NCBI RefSeq assembly: GCF_002939385.1 | Contig: NZ_MULI01000024.1 | Coordinates: 24,792 to 88,791 of the forward strand | DNA length: 64,000 nt | Origin: Streptomyces sp. MH60 | Lineage (GTDB): Bacteria > Actinomycetota > Actinomycetes > Streptomycetales > Streptomycetaceae | Direction: 5' to 3' | Shown: one piece after another, positions 50,636 to 56,967 of the stretch | How positions within the stretch are numbered: position 1 is the first letter of the stretch | Layout of the letters: every line of letters starts with the position of its first letter | Translations under genes and position numbers: made by a program | The notes under the pieces: generated by a model | Told to the model about the DNA's origin: nothing | Databases searched by the model: none | Seen by the model: the letters and a program-made list of their open reading frames with translations, nothing else

Positions 50636-50667
50636 AGCGTCACATTCGCTCCGGATTACGACACAAC
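50636..50667 (+). promoter_or_regulatory. Bipartite element A, copy 5 (before the sigma-factor gene)
   Basis: AGCGTCACAT, TCGCTCC, GGATTACGACACAAC. The spacer differs from other copies while both boxes are kept. It ends 31 bases before the ATG of the phage sigma factor, suggesting autoregulation. Confidence 0.62.
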
Positions 50668-50698
50668 ACAAGTACAAGGCACACACGGAGGAGATCAC

Positions 50699-51469
50699 AT
50701 GAGCCGCGACCAGATCAACGCCGACCAGATCCGCGCCGCGCAGGGCGGGGACAGCGACGCCATGTGGCAGATCGTCATGGGTCTGGACGCGACTCTCCGC
50801 GGCATCGTCCGCAGCGTCGCCCCGACCGCGAGCCGGGAGGACGCGGAGGACTACCTCCAGGAGGCGCGGGTCGTGCTGATCCAGCGCATCAAGGACTTCG
50901 ACTCCGACGCCTCCTCCGCAGCGCTGATGACTTACGTGTACCAAGCGGCTCGCCGGGCCGTGACGGAGGCGCACATCAGCAACTCGTGCCCGGTATCCAT
51001 CCCCGCGTCGGCCGCGATCGTCGTGCGGCACCTCCTGTGGCGTCACGGTGGCAACGTCGAGAAGGTCTGGGAGGAGCTGGAAGGCCAGAAGAGTGCCACT
51101 CACAAGATCTCCCGGGAGATGTTCGTCTCCCTCCTCGAAGCACTCGCGGATGTGACGAGCCTCGACGCTCCCGCCGGAGGAGATGACGCCGACGGATCCG
51201 GCCTCACGCTTTCCGACGTTCTCCCGGACCACTCCGCCTACGCCCCCGACTCCTTCGAGCGCGTCGACCTGGCCCGGTGGCTCATGACGCAGATCCCCCC
51301 GCGCCAGGCATACGCGCTCCGTGCCTTCTACGGCGTCGGCATGACGAAGCAGGAGGAGACGGAGACGTGCGACGACCTGGCCGTCAAGCCGACCGCCCTC
51401 CGCAAGCTCCGCTCCCGCGGACTGGACAGCGCCCTGACCGTCGCCACCGCGCACGGCCTCAGTGCGTGA
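50699..51469 (+). CDS. Phage-encoded RNA polymerase sigma-70-family factor
   Basis: The 256-residue protein has a sigma region 2-like start (A-M-W-Q-I-V-M-G-L-D then E-D-A-E-D-Y-L-Q-E-A-R-V-V-L, residues 20-65, and L-M-T-Y-V-Y-Q-A-A-R-R). Its C-terminal helix-turn-helix resembles region 4 (P-P-R-Q-A-Y-A-L-R-A-F-Y near 203, C-D-D-L-A-V-K-P-T-A-L-R-K-L-R-S-R). It could direct host RNA polymerase to phage promoters. Element A copy 5 precedes it. GGAGGAG supports the ATG. Confidence 0.78.
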   Translation: MSRDQINADQIRAAQGGDSDAMWQIVMGLDATLRGIVRSVAPTASREDAEDYLQEARVVLIQRIKDFDSDASSAALMTYVYQAARRAVTEAHISNSCPVSIPASAAIVVRHLLWRHGGNVEKVWEELEGQKSATHKISREMFVSLLEALADVTSLDAPAGGDDADGSGLTLSDVLPDHSAYAPDSFERVDLARWLMTQIPPRQAYALRAFYGVGMTKQEETETCDDLAVKPTALRKLRSRGLDSALTVATAHGLSA

Positions 51470-51509
51470 AGCACACACCTGACCACAACCCACGACAGGA
51501 CGATCAGCC

Positions 51510-51656
51510 ATGAACCGACTCCCTTCCCTCGACGACTACGACCTCTCCGGCGTCCGCCCCGACGAAGCCGTCCTCTGGGGTGACGACGTGATGTACGCCG
51601 TCGAGGCCCGCAGCGACGGAGAGACCTTCGACGGCTACACCGTTGACACGCTCTAG
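51510..51656 (+). CDS. 48-residue hypothetical protein
   Basis: M-N-R-L-P-S-L-D-D-Y-D-L-S-G-V, acidic, ending Y-T-V-D-T-L. It lies 40 bases after the sigma gene. Size and position would suit a sigma antagonist, but nothing in the sequence shows this. Confidence 0.5.
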   Translation: MNRLPSLDDYDLSGVRPDEAVLWGDDVMYAVEARSDGETFDGYTVDTL

Positions 51657-51667
51657 TACGTGCCCGC

Positions 51668-51687
51668 CGCGTAAAACGACTCACGCG
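51668..51687 (+). repeat. 20-bp palindrome repeat, copy 6
   Basis: CGCGTAAAACGACTCACGCG, 11 bases after a stop codon. Confidence 0.88.
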
Positions 51688-51715
51688 ACTCGAAGTTACG
51701 AACTGAGGAGAGAAC

Positions 51716-52479
51716 ATGACCGAGTACACGGTTCGCTGCAAGTACGACGCTGACGATACCTTCATGGCGGTGCCGCAGAATGGCGACGGACTTGTCGGAC
51801 TCCGGGCCCTCCAGAACGAGACGCTCAAGGTCTCTGCCTACGTCCGCCCGACGACGCCCGCACCTTCGCCCGCGGCATCCTCGCCCTGGCCGACGAGATC
51901 GACGGGGGAGAGGCGGAGGCGCCGGCCCCGACGCCCGACGTCAAGGTCGGTGACCGGGTCCGCATCGTTCGCAGTGCCCCTGGCGACCGTGGCCGCCACG
52001 AAGGCGACGTCGGCACGCTGGACATCGTCGACCCCGACGACTCCGTCCTCACGTACCGCGTGCGGCTGACGGACCGCACCACGTGGTGGTGCATGGAGGT
52101 GGAGCACGTGGGCGACACCCGTCCGAAGGTCGGTGACCGGCTCCGGGTGACGGAGGCTGGTGCCAACTGCGCGCCCGTGCGTGAGGGCCAGATCATCACC
52201 GTTCACGCGACCGACTACGACAACGACAACGGCGTTGACTACGTCCGTACCCGCCTGGGCGACGTCGACGAGTACGCCTACTTCATCTCCCTGGACAACG
52301 TCGAACCCGTCACCGACGAGCCGGCCGACCTCATCGAGAGCGCGGCGGACGCCAGCCCGGAGCCGACCCCCTCCTCCTCCTTCGCCCACCACGTCACCGA
52401 AGCGAAGCGCCTCCTGGCCGACACCGACCACACCGGAGCCGACGTCGTCGCCCTGGCCGTGGAGCTGGACGAGCGCTGA
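51716..52479 (+). pseudogene. SH3/KOW-like protein interrupted by a one-base deletion
   Basis: The first frame reads M-T-E-Y-T-V-R-C-K-Y to V-S-A-Y-V-R-P, then loses sense. Reading one base back from about 51850 restores D-D-A-R-T-F-A-R-G, then two barrel repeats (V-K-V-G-D-R-V-R-I and P-K-V-G-D-R-L-R-V) to the stop at 52479. One missing G in cccg(g)acgacg explains it. The intact protein of about 254 residues would join the family of 41053-41808. A late ORF from 52060 may still be made. No slippery heptamer is seen. Confidence 0.7.
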
Positions 52480-52498
52480 CGCGTAAAACGACTCGCAC
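52480..52498 (+). repeat. 20-bp palindrome repeat, copy 7 (degenerate right half)
   Basis: CGCGTAAAACGACTCGCAC, starting the base after a TGA stop. The left half is intact, the right half is altered. Confidence 0.75.
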
Positions 52499-52526
52499 AC
52501 CGCCAACCACCAACGAAGGAGAGCAC

Positions 52527-53129
52527 ATGACCACCGCCACGAACATCGTCACCCTGACCAAGGACGACGGCGCCAACCCCCTGGACGGCGTCACGAAGCT
52601 GGGCATCGGCGCCTCGTGGGACACCACGACCGGGGGCTCCGGCGGACTGATGGGCTTCGCCCGCAAGGCCCGCGGCACCGACCTCGACGCCTTCGCCATC
52701 CTCATGAGCGGCAACGACCCCGTCCGCCTCGCCGGACTCGACGTCTCCGACCCCCTCCAGAACGGCGCCGTGACCCACTCCGGCGACAACCAGACCGGGC
52801 ACGGGGACGGCGACGACGAGCTGATCGAGGTCGACTTCACCCGGGTGCCGCCGCAGGTGACCAGCGTCGTCTTCGTCTGCGCCGCGTACAAGAAGGGCTC
52901 CGACTTCCGCAAGGCGGCGAACGTCTCCTTCAAGGTCTACGACTCCTCCGGCGGCAGCACGGCGCAGGTAGCGGACATCTGGCCGTCGCTCCTGGGCTCC
53001 GGCAACGCCATCGCCGTGGCGAAGGCGGTCCGGGCCGGCTCGTCCTGGACGCTGGAGGTCATCAACGAGCGGGGGACGGTGCGGCAGGGGGATCAGGACA
53101 GCCTCCTCCGCTTCGCCGTCGGCAAGTAG
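52527..53129 (+). CDS. TerD-family protein
   Basis: The 200-residue protein follows the TerD/CABP pattern. N-terminal K-L-G-I-G-A-S-W is followed by D-L-D-A-F-A-I-L (acidic calcium site), V-T-H-S-G-D-N-Q-T-G-H-G-D-G-D-D-E (second calcium-binding loop), D-F-T-R-V-P-P-Q-V and F-V-C-A-A-Y. TerD proteins are linked to tellurite resistance and phage or stress tolerance in bacteria. In a prophage it is a likely accessory gene. Stand-alone here, without other ter genes. Confidence 0.85.
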   Translation: MTTATNIVTLTKDDGANPLDGVTKLGIGASWDTTTGGSGGLMGFARKARGTDLDAFAILMSGNDPVRLAGLDVSDPLQNGAVTHSGDNQTGHGDGDDELIEVDFTRVPPQVTSVVFVCAAYKKGSDFRKAANVSFKVYDSSGGSTAQVADIWPSLLGSGNAIAVAKAVRAGSSWTLEVINERGTVRQGDQDSLLRFAVGK

Positions 53130-53130
53130 C

Positions 53131-53150
53131 CGCGTAAGTCGTTTCACGCG
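53131..53150 (-). repeat. 20-bp palindrome repeat, copy 8 (reversed)
   Basis: CGCGTAAGTCGTTTCACGCG, the exact reverse complement of copy 2. It starts one base after the TerD stop and ends 15 bases before a promoter. Confidence 0.88.
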
Positions 53151-53165
53151 ACTTCCCCTCACGGG

Positions 53166-53196
53166 GTTGTGTGGTCGACATACGCCGTGCCATAGT
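53166..53196 (+). promoter_or_regulatory. Promoter B1 with overlapping palindromic operator
   Basis: TTGTGT (53167-53172), 18 bases, CATAGT (53191-53196). The -35 and spacer carry GTTGTGTGGTCGACATACG (53166-53184), two end bases changed from the consensus 19-mer. Confidence 0.7.
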
Positions 53197-53260
53197 CGTC
53201 TCATCGCAAGGCACACACGGGGGCTCCTTCCAGGAGGGGCCCCCAAGGGGAGGGAAGGCC

Positions 53261-53425
53261 ATGAACGTCGAGACGATGAAGCGCACGCTCCTTCGCACGA
53301 ACCGCTACGGGGCGACGCTCCAGACGCAGATGAAGCGAATGAGGGGCGCGGAGCGCAACGTCCGGAGCCCGCAGGGTCGGGAGCTGATCGCGTCGAACAT
53401 GGTCTACCGCAAGCGGTACGCGTAG
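53261..53425 (+). CDS. 54-residue basic protein
   Basis: M-N-V-E-T-M-K-R-T-L-L-R-T-N-R, strongly basic, possibly nucleic-acid-binding. GGGGAGGG lies upstream. Between promoter B1 and the gene, GGGGGC (53219-53224) and GCCCCC (53239-53244) can form a leader hairpin that may attenuate transcription. Confidence 0.6.
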   Translation: MNVETMKRTLLRTNRYGATLQTQMKRMRGAERNVRSPQGRELIASNMVYRKRYA

Positions 53426-53431
53426 CACGTC

Positions 53432-53510
53432 GCCCCACGCTGACACGGCAGGCCCGCACACAGACGCCCCCAGCGTCGCGGGAGCGGTTCGAATCCGCCG
53501 TGGGGCACCA
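53432..53510 (+). tRNA. tRNA-like sequence with encoded CCA
   Basis: A perfect 7-bp acceptor (GCCCCAC with GTGGGGC), discriminator A, CCA and a T-loop GGTTCGAATCC are present. The T stem has four good pairs. The D-arm is reduced to CTG-ACACGG-CAG at most, and the only central stem, GACGC/GCGTC, closes a 5-base loop without T33. It cannot be read as a normal tRNA. It may be a remnant or a tRNA mimic. Confidence 0.4.
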
Positions 53511-53537
53511 GAAAGACCCAACGACTTGGGAGAGCAC

Positions 53538-53687
53538 ATGAAGCGCAACCCCAACGACAACGCCGTCCGCGCCGCTTTCGACCGGTTCCACACCACGGCG
53601 TCGACGAACCGCAAGGCGGCCGTCGAGCAGCTCCACACCGACATGAAGCGCGCCGGGGGACCGGTGCCGCAGGACGAGGAGAAGTGA
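53538..53687 (+). CDS. 49-residue basic protein
   Basis: M-K-R-N-P-N-D-N-A-V-R-A-A-F-D-R-F-H, helical, ending acidic. GAGAG upstream of the ATG. Two bases separate its stop from the sortase-like gene. Confidence 0.52.
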   Translation: MKRNPNDNAVRAAFDRFHTTASTNRKAAVEQLHTDMKRAGGPVPQDEEK

Positions 53688-53689
53688 CC

Positions 53690-54313
53690 ATGCCGAAGCC
53701 CTCCCGACTCCCCTTCCGCGCAGCCGTCCTCACCGCTTCCGTGGCAACCGTCGCCGCCCTGGCGTTCACCATCGCTCCCGACGCACAGGCGCCGGCCTCT
53801 CCGCTCCTGAAGGACGTCGGCACGGCACCCGTCGTGACGCCCTCCCCGAACTCTCCGTCGCCGTTCCGTCCGGAGCCGCGGGAGCCTCGCCAGACGACGC
53901 GGGACGAGGAGCGCAAGACACTGACGCCGACCCCGTCCCCGACGGTGGTCAAGCCGTCGAAGAAGCCCGCCGTGAAGCGGCCCGGGAAGGCGCCCGCGGA
54001 CATCCGCGTCAGCTTCTACCGAGACTGCACGGGCCACGCTCAGGAGTGCATCGACGCCGGCACGCTGACGATGTACGCCGGGCGCATCCTGGCCGGCCAC
54101 AACTATCAGGGCTACCAGTGGCTTTCCCGCGTCCCCGTCGGCCGCACGGTCCGCGTCATCTCCGGCCCGCTCGCGGGGACGTACAAGGTCTACGGCCACC
54201 TGCGCATCAACCGTCAGGGCGGCAAGATCCCCGGCTTCGTGGGGAACCCGGCCCTCGTCCTCCAGTCCTGCGAGGGGAACGGGACGGGGTTCAGTCTCCT
54301 GCGTCGGGCGTAG
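53690..54313 (+). CDS. Secreted sortase-like protein
   Basis: The 207-residue protein has an N-terminal signal/anchor (A-A-V-L-T-A-S-V-A-T-V-A-A-L-A-F), a Pro/Thr/Lys linker and a C-terminal domain like class E/F sortases. The histidine is in I-L-A-G-H-N-Y-Q-G, the cysteine in V-L-Q-S-C and the arginine in S-L-L-R-R, in that order. Sortases join surface proteins to the cell wall. A phage copy could remodel the lysogen surface. The T-L-x-T-C motif is changed to V-L-Q-S-C, so activity is uncertain. Confidence 0.7.
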   Translation: MPKPSRLPFRAAVLTASVATVAALAFTIAPDAQAPASPLLKDVGTAPVVTPSPNSPSPFRPEPREPRQTTRDEERKTLTPTPSPTVVKPSKKPAVKRPGKAPADIRVSFYRDCTGHAQECIDAGTLTMYAGRILAGHNYQGYQWLSRVPVGRTVRVISGPLAGTYKVYGHLRINRQGGKIPGFVGNPALVLQSCEGNGTGFSLLRRA

Positions 54314-54314
54314 T

Positions 54315-54334
54315 CGCGTAAGTCGTTTCACGCG
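54315..54334 (-). repeat. 20-bp palindrome repeat, copy 9 (reversed)
   Basis: CGCGTAAGTCGTTTCACGCG, one base after the sortase-like stop, 5 bases before operator B2. Confidence 0.88.
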
Positions 54335-54339
54335 GTGGG

Positions 54340-54370
54340 GTTGTGTGGTCGACATAACCCGTGCCATAGT
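54340..54370 (+). promoter_or_regulatory. Promoter B2 with 19-bp operator
   Basis: TTGTGT (54341-54346), 18 bases, CATAGT (54365-54370). GTTGTGTGGTCGACATAAC (54340-54358) covers the -35 and spacer and is an imperfect palindrome of form GTTRTGTSGWCSACAYAAC. Confidence 0.75.
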
Positions 54371-54404
54371 CGTCGCATCGCAAGGCACTCATGGAAGGCT
54401 CATC

Positions 54405-55052
54405 ATGGAGACGATCCCCACCGCCGAAGACATCAAAGCCCGCCGGACGGTCCGGTTCGCCGCGGGACACCTCTCGGCGCACGCCGACTGGACGGGCACG
54501 CTGGTGGGGTACAGCACCCTGTACGACACGGTTCACGTGTGCGTGGACGCACCGGGCAACTCGGAGTCGGGTAGCAAGATCACGTACAGCCGGAAGGATG
54601 TCGAGTGGTGTGAGCCGGCCCCTGCGGAGGAGGAGTCGGCCTCCGTCGGCCGCCGCGAGACCGTACTCCGCGTCGCCGACGAAGAGCGCATCGTCCGCAC
54701 GGAGCTGGGCGGGCGCGTCCGCACCGTGAAGCAGCTCGAAACGGCACACACGAAGGCAGTGAAGGCGGCACTTGTCGAGATGCGTCGGGCGAACCTGGCC
54801 AACCTGCACCGCAAGGCCGACGAGCTGAAGCGGGCCCGGTGGTACCCGCTCCGCGACCTTGACGTGACGGAGGTTAAGAACAGCATCCGTCGCGCGGAGC
54901 GTGGCACCTTCCCGACCCACGGAACCCCGGGTGCGTCGACCGCGCCATTCCCGAGGGTCAAGTTCACCGACGAGATCCCCGCCTACCTCGTCGAGATCGA
55001 GCCGGGCCACTACGCGACGGAGGAGGCCGCGGAGTCGCTGGCCCTCTTCTAG
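54405..55052 (+). CDS. Hypothetical protein
   Basis: The 215-residue protein has a beta-rich first part (F-A-A-G-H-L-S-A-H, G-T-L-V-G-Y-S-T-L-Y-D-T-V-H-V), a helical middle (A-H-T-K-A-V-K-A-A-L-V-E-M-R-R) and an acidic C-terminus. ATG at 54405, expressed from promoter B2. I do not recognise it. Confidence 0.6.
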   Translation: METIPTAEDIKARRTVRFAAGHLSAHADWTGTLVGYSTLYDTVHVCVDAPGNSESGSKITYSRKDVEWCEPAPAEEESASVGRRETVLRVADEERIVRTELGGRVRTVKQLETAHTKAVKAALVEMRRANLANLHRKADELKRARWYPLRDLDVTEVKNSIRRAERGTFPTHGTPGASTAPFPRVKFTDEIPAYLVEIEPGHYATEEAAESLALF

Positions 55053-55060
55053 CCGCACAT

Positions 55061-55091
55061 GAGCCCCTGTCAATTCCGGTGACAGGGGCTC
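55061..55091 (+). terminator. Terminator, identical to that at 55895
   Basis: GAGCCCCTGTCA (55061-55072) pairs perfectly with TGACAGGGGCTC (55080-55091); TTCC follows. All 31 bases recur at 55895-55925. Confidence 0.92.
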
Positions 55092-55124
55092 TTCCTGTAC
55101 CGCCAACCACTCACAGGAGGAGCC

Positions 55125-55334
55125 ATGCCCGCACTGCCCATCCCCGCCCGCGACGTCCGCCAGGGTGACCGATTCAGCCTCCACGGGTTCCGTCGCACCG
55201 CATCCGACGACGCATGGCCGTGGGGCGAGAGCAGCGCCAGCCTGGACTTCGAGGGTGGCGGCTACGCCATCGTGCCGGCCGACACGGAGATCGTCGTCAA
55301 CCGAGCGGGGGAGGAAGTGCCGTGTTCCGCCTGA
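55125..55334 (+). CDS. Small beta-rich protein
   Basis: The 69-residue product starts M-P-A-L-P-I-P-A-R-D-V-R-Q-G-D-R-F and has G-Y-A-I-V-P-A-D-T-E-I, like a small barrel. AGGAGGAG precedes the ATG. Confidence 0.58.
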   Translation: MPALPIPARDVRQGDRFSLHGFRRTASDDAWPWGESSASLDFEGGGYAIVPADTEIVVNRAGEEVPCSA

Positions 55335-55501
55335 CGTTCGAGGACGGACTGTCCTTCCTCGTCGACGAGGACGCGCGGCTCCACTTCCTCCGCCTGGCAA
55401 AACGCCGGGGCGACGAACTGACCCGGGTCCGCGGGGGCCACGTCATCACCCTCGCTGGCCGACGGGTGCGACGGGTGGCGCTGATCGCTGAAGTCGCGTG
55501 A
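55322..55501 (+). CDS. 59-residue hypothetical protein
   Basis: The GTG start gives V-F-R-L-T-F-E-D-G-L-S-F and ends A-L-I-A-E-V-A. It overlaps the previous gene by 13 bases, and its stop lies within palindrome repeat copy 10. Confidence 0.52.
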   Translation: MFRLTFEDGLSFLVDEDARLHFLRLAKRRGDELTRVRGGHVITLAGRRVRRVALIAEVA

Positions 55502-55514
55502 GTCGTTTTACGCG
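55495..55514 (-). repeat. 20-bp palindrome repeat, copy 10 (reversed)
   Basis: CGCGTGAGTCGTTTTACGCG, the exact reverse complement of the common form. It includes the upstream stop codon and ends 5 bases before operator B3. Confidence 0.88.
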
Positions 55515-55519
55515 ACGGG

Positions 55520-55549
55520 GTTGTGTGGTCGACATAACCCTGTCATGCT
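55520..55549 (+). promoter_or_regulatory. Promoter B3 with 19-bp operator
   Basis: TTGTGT (55521-55526), 17 bases, CATGCT (55544-55549). The operator GTTGTGTGGTCGACATAAC (55520-55538) is identical to B2. Confidence 0.72.
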
Positions 55550-55586
55550 GAGGGCACAGCGAAAGGCACTCGCGTAAGGGGAAATC

Positions 55587-55889
55587 GTGAACGCGCAGCA
55601 GATTAAGGCAGAGCAGTCTGAGATCATCGCCCGCGCATCCATCGGCCGTCTGAGTAACGAGCGCCTTGCCGAGACGTGGATGCTCACCAACGGCCAGCCC
55701 GCCGAGCGCAAGGTGACGATCCTGCGCGGCTGGCTCCTCGACGAGATCGAGACCCGCATGGAGCGCGCGACCAGCGTGTGGGGGGACCTGTTCCCCAACG
55801 AGATGCAGCGCGACCGCTTCGACGAGTGGCTGACCGCCGACTCCGCACCGGGCAACGACTTCATCAGCCCTCTGCCGTACCTGTCCTGA
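55587..55889 (+). CDS. Helical hypothetical protein
   Basis: The 100-residue protein begins at a GTG (M-N-A-Q-Q-I-K-A-E-Q-S-E-I) and contains W-M-L-T-N-G-Q-P-A-E and L-L-D-E-I-E-T-R-M. It lies between promoter B3 and a terminator, a one-gene unit. Family unknown. Confidence 0.6.
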   Translation: MNAQQIKAEQSEIIARASIGRLSNERLAETWMLTNGQPAERKVTILRGWLLDEIETRMERATSVWGDLFPNEMQRDRFDEWLTADSAPGNDFISPLPYLS

Positions 55890-55894
55890 CCCTG

Positions 55895-55925
55895 GAGCCC
55901 CTGTCAATTCCGGTGACAGGGGCTC
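55895..55925 (+). terminator. Terminator, identical to that at 55061
   Basis: GAGCCCCTGTCA (55895-55906) pairs with TGACAGGGGCTC (55914-55925); the two copies are the same over 31 bases. Confidence 0.92.
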
Positions 55926-55965
55926 CGGTCTACCACTCACCATCCACGCACACTTACGAGGAGCC

Positions 55966-56616
55966 ATGAGAGCACTCCGCCGGCTGGACCCCCTTCTCAT
56001 CCAAGCCGTCATCGCCGCCGCACTCTCCTTCGCCCACATCCACGACATCGCGGAGGCCGCGGGGCAGGGTGGATGGAAGGCGTGGGCCTACCCCGTGTCC
56101 GTCGACGTCCTCTTGGTCATGGCCTGGAAGCGCGTCCGGGACGCGGAGGAGGGCGAGTCCGTTGCCGCCGCGCGCCTGTGGTTCTGGCTCTCCCTCGCGG
56201 CGTCCATGAGTGCCAACGTGGCGACCGCCGGCGTCGTCGACCTGGAGCACCCTCCGGCGATGCTCCGTGTCCTCGTCGCCGCATGGCCGGTGCTCGCGTT
56301 CTTCGGCGGCTCGCTGCTCGTCCACTCGCGCAAGGGACATGCGGAAGTGGCCGACGAGGGGCCGCAGGAGGCCGCTGGAGAGCCTGTGGAGGCTCCGGAG
56401 GAGGGAGAGGCCGCCGAGTCCGTCCCGGCGCCTCCTGCGCCCGTTCTGGTGACCTACGCCGAAGCCGCCGACGTCGCCAAGGTGGCGTCCGAGACCATCC
56501 GCGGCGCTGCCAACGGTCCGAAGGCCCGCCTGACGAAGTACCGGACGAACGACGGACCGCGCGTCGACCTCGACGAGGTCCGTAAGGTCTACAACCTGCG
56601 CCCCGTGGGCGCGTGA
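55966..56616 (+). CDS. DUF2637 (SpdB-like) membrane protein with C-terminal HTH
   Basis: The 216-residue protein has four predicted spans (about 10-28, 40-54, 68-86, 98-115) matching DUF2637 of Streptomyces plasmid spread proteins and phages. An acidic linker leads to a DNA-binding-like module (Y-A-E-A-A-D-V-A-K-V then L-D-E-V-R-K-V-Y). It may link membrane and DNA, but its role in phages is unknown. Confidence 0.75.
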   Translation: MRALRRLDPLLIQAVIAAALSFAHIHDIAEAAGQGGWKAWAYPVSVDVLLVMAWKRVRDAEEGESVAAARLWFWLSLAASMSANVATAGVVDLEHPPAMLRVLVAAWPVLAFFGGSLLVHSRKGHAEVADEGPQEAAGEPVEAPEEGEAAESVPAPPAPVLVTYAEAADVAKVASETIRGAANGPKARLTKYRTNDGPRVDLDEVRKVYNLRPVGA

Positions 56617-56629
56617 GAAAGGGAGAGTC

Positions 56630-56839
56630 ATGAGGGCACTGATCGAAGGACGTCACGGTGATTGGGCGCAGGTTCGTAGCGGCGCCGACGTACCCCCCGC
56701 GTTCGCTGACGAAGGGGTGTGGCTCGCTGTCACCGAGGGCCTGGAAGACGGTCACGCAATGGGGCTGACCCCCGCGCGGGCCCGTGAACTCGCTGCCGCT
56801 CTCCTCCGCGCGGCCGACGAGGCGGAGGGGCGGGCGTGA
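56630..56839 (+). CDS. Small hypothetical protein
   Basis: The 69-residue product has a strand-rich start (M-R-A-L-I-E-G-R-H-G-D-W) and an Ala-rich C-terminal helix. It overlaps the next gene by 4 bases. Confidence 0.55.
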   Translation: MRALIEGRHGDWAQVRSGADVPPAFADEGVWLAVTEGLEDGHAMGLTPARARELAAALLRAADEAEGRA

Positions 56840-56967
56840 GCGACGACGAGCCGACGCCGGTCTACTACTTCTGCAACTCGTGCGGCGAAGAGGTCGACGA
56901 CGAGGCCGCGGAGTGCTGTGACGACGGAGAGACTGAACCGTCTTACGACATGGAGGGGGCGCTGTGA
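56836..56967 (+). CDS. 43-residue zinc-ribbon protein
   Basis: V-S-D-D-E-P-T-P-V-Y-Y-F-C-N-S-C-G then E-C-C: two cysteine pairs form a mini zinc site. Coupled by overlaps on both sides. Confidence 0.55.
   Translation: MSDDEPTPVYYFCNSCGEEVDDEAAECCDDGETEPSYDMEGAL

Noticed and set aside
29820..55514. The palindrome repeats as a CRISPR array
   Set aside because: Copies are scattered over 25 kb with no regular spacers and no cas genes nearby.
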